From Syntrophomonas sp. UBA5314 (lineage in GTDB: Bacteria; Bacillota; Syntrophomonadia; Syntrophomonadales; Syntrophomonadaceae): a stretch of DNA of 23,783 bases. The notes beneath the pieces were generated by a model. The model ran no database searches and was not told where the DNA came from. It was given only the letters and a program-made list of their open reading frames with translations. Of this stretch, positions 23,032 through 23,783 are shown one piece after another. The DNA lies in the NCBI GenBank assembly GCA_002410325.1, contig DHRK01000008.1, positions 1,322-25,104 on the forward strand, written 5' to 3'. Within the stretch, counting starts at the first letter, position 1, and each line of letters starts with the position of its first letter. The translations under genes and the position numbers were made by a program.

Positions 23032-23783
23032 ATGGCTTATTGGCTGCACTGCCAATTTTGCGGCGAATGGAGTAAATCTTTAACTCCATTGTCAGATGAC
23101 CAATCCTGTTCTTTTTGCAGCAGACCATTTAAAGCGATAAAACCATATCCAAAAGCCCCGGCAAAGCCCCTTGCTTCAGAACCACAGGATGTGCGGGAAA
23201 ATGTTCAAAAGTATGATATTGAGGTAGCGGAGACGGACGGGCTCCAAAAAGCAGAAGTAAAAGAAGTTCCTGAACCAGTACAGCAGACGTCTTTGCTAAG
23301 CGGAGAAAACAATGAAACATCAAACGTCATGGCCTCTGAGGCAACCCATACGGTAGAGATTCCGGTAAATACTGAAGAGCAGGTTCAAGAAGTGGAAGAA
23401 ATTGAATCATCCGGGGAGCGTGATAGCTCTGAACCCCTGGAACCCGGTGATAAGCCGGAAGTATCTGAAATTCCTGAGCTGCCGGAAACGCTCCTAATTG
23501 ATGAAGAGCCCGCTGTGGTCGACAAAGATGCTAACGACGAACCCGAAGTGATCCCTCAAGCAGAGGAGCCTATTCCAGCCACTGATGCGAATAATGCGGT
23601 AGAAATAGCGGAAACCAACCAGATTGGGGAAACGAGTCAGGAAGAAAAGGAATTGATGGGCTCAGAAGGTACAGATGAACCCAAAAAGAGTGAAATGCAT
23701 ATTAACTTCATTTTTGAAACACCTCAAACAACGGCAACGCCTAAACAATTTGAGGAAATCACAAATCAAGAGGACAGCGGTGC
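23032..23783 (+). CDS. Zinc-ribbon protein with long acidic low-complexity region (3' truncated)
   Basis: ATG 23032 has AAGGAG nine bases upstream, and the frame stays open for 250 codons to the window edge. The N-terminus is a zinc-ribbon-like module with two CxxC knuckles, Cys7/Cys10 (CQFC) and Cys26/Cys29 (CSFC). It is followed by a basic, Pro/Lys-rich stretch (about 34-50) and then some 170 residues rich in Glu, Pro, Thr and Val, lacking Cys and probably disordered. Near the window end a more hydrophobic segment appears (MHINFIFETP). Zinc ribbon plus acidic linker is common in membrane-anchored or scaffolding proteins, but I do not recognise this one. No signal peptide is seen, so the start of the protein is cytoplasmic. 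Confidence 0.85.
   Translation, partial: MAYWLHCQFCGEWSKSLTPLSDDQSCSFCSRPFKAIKPYPKAPAKPLASEPQDVRENVQKYDIEVAETDGLQKAEVKEVPEPVQQTSLLSGENNETSNVMASEATHTVEIPVNTEEQVQEVEEIESSGERDSSEPLEPGDKPEVSEIPELPETLLIDEEPAVVDKDANDEPEVIPQAEEPIPATDANNAVEIAETNQIGETSQEEKELMGSEGTDEPKKSEMHINFIFETPQTTATPKQFEEITNQEDSG

Noticed and set aside
22868..23323. Two minus-strand frames (86 and 64 codons) near the window end
   Set aside because: They are shadows of the rightward zinc-ribbon gene and its upstream gap, and lack ribosome sites.

Overview
The window reads as chromosomal DNA of a low-to-mid GC, Gram-positive anaerobe of the Clostridia (Syntrophomonas/Desulfotomaculum-like). Supporting signs are strong AGGAGG ribosome sites, several TTG starts, FeoAB, a glutamate 2,3-aminomutase, ydaO-type c-di-AMP riboswitches and an OpuA-type betaine importer. 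The taxon is inference. No mobile element, CRISPR array, tRNA or rRNA was seen.

Layout. 1-72: tail of an unidentified gene. 106-3670: two overlapping ABC half-transporter genes. 3748-7901: metal block, with a ZIP transporter behind a clear promoter and operator-like repeat, a leftward MntR-type regulator with a full set of Mn-type metal ligands, and divergent feoA-feoB. 8003-11030: a promoter and long structured leader, then trkA-trkH (K+ uptake). 11161-12822 (leftward): glutamate 2,3-aminomutase behind a leader carrying a c-di-AMP riboswitch and, upstream of it, a second structured element. 13070-16455 (leftward): opuAA-opuAB-opuAC glycine-betaine-type importer behind the same tandem leader. 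16854-18912: OmpR-type two-component system. 18941-21047 (leftward): NfeD protease and slipin. 21200-22858: ClC chloride transporter with a C-terminal TrkA-C/RCK_C domain. 23032-end: zinc-ribbon protein with a long acidic tail, cut by the window edge.

How it fits together. The region from 8 to 23 kb is an osmotic and ion-homeostasis neighbourhood: K+ import (TrkAH), compatible-solute synthesis (beta-glutamate from glutamate), compatible-solute import (OpuA) and anion movement (ClC-RCK_C). Two transcription units are headed by unmistakable c-di-AMP riboswitches. Upstream of each lies a second RNA element that also occurs alone in front of trkA. The three copies share a GAAA-tetraloop hairpin, then 70-74 nt later a GGCWUAC...GGGG...AGCY hairpin whose G-rich loop can also pair downstream in two of them. 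I propose these are one riboswitch-like class, possibly the Na+-I (DUF1646) class, which is known to work in tandem with c-di-AMP riboswitches. They would then form a two-input osmotic/ionic regulon. This is the most interesting signal in the window.
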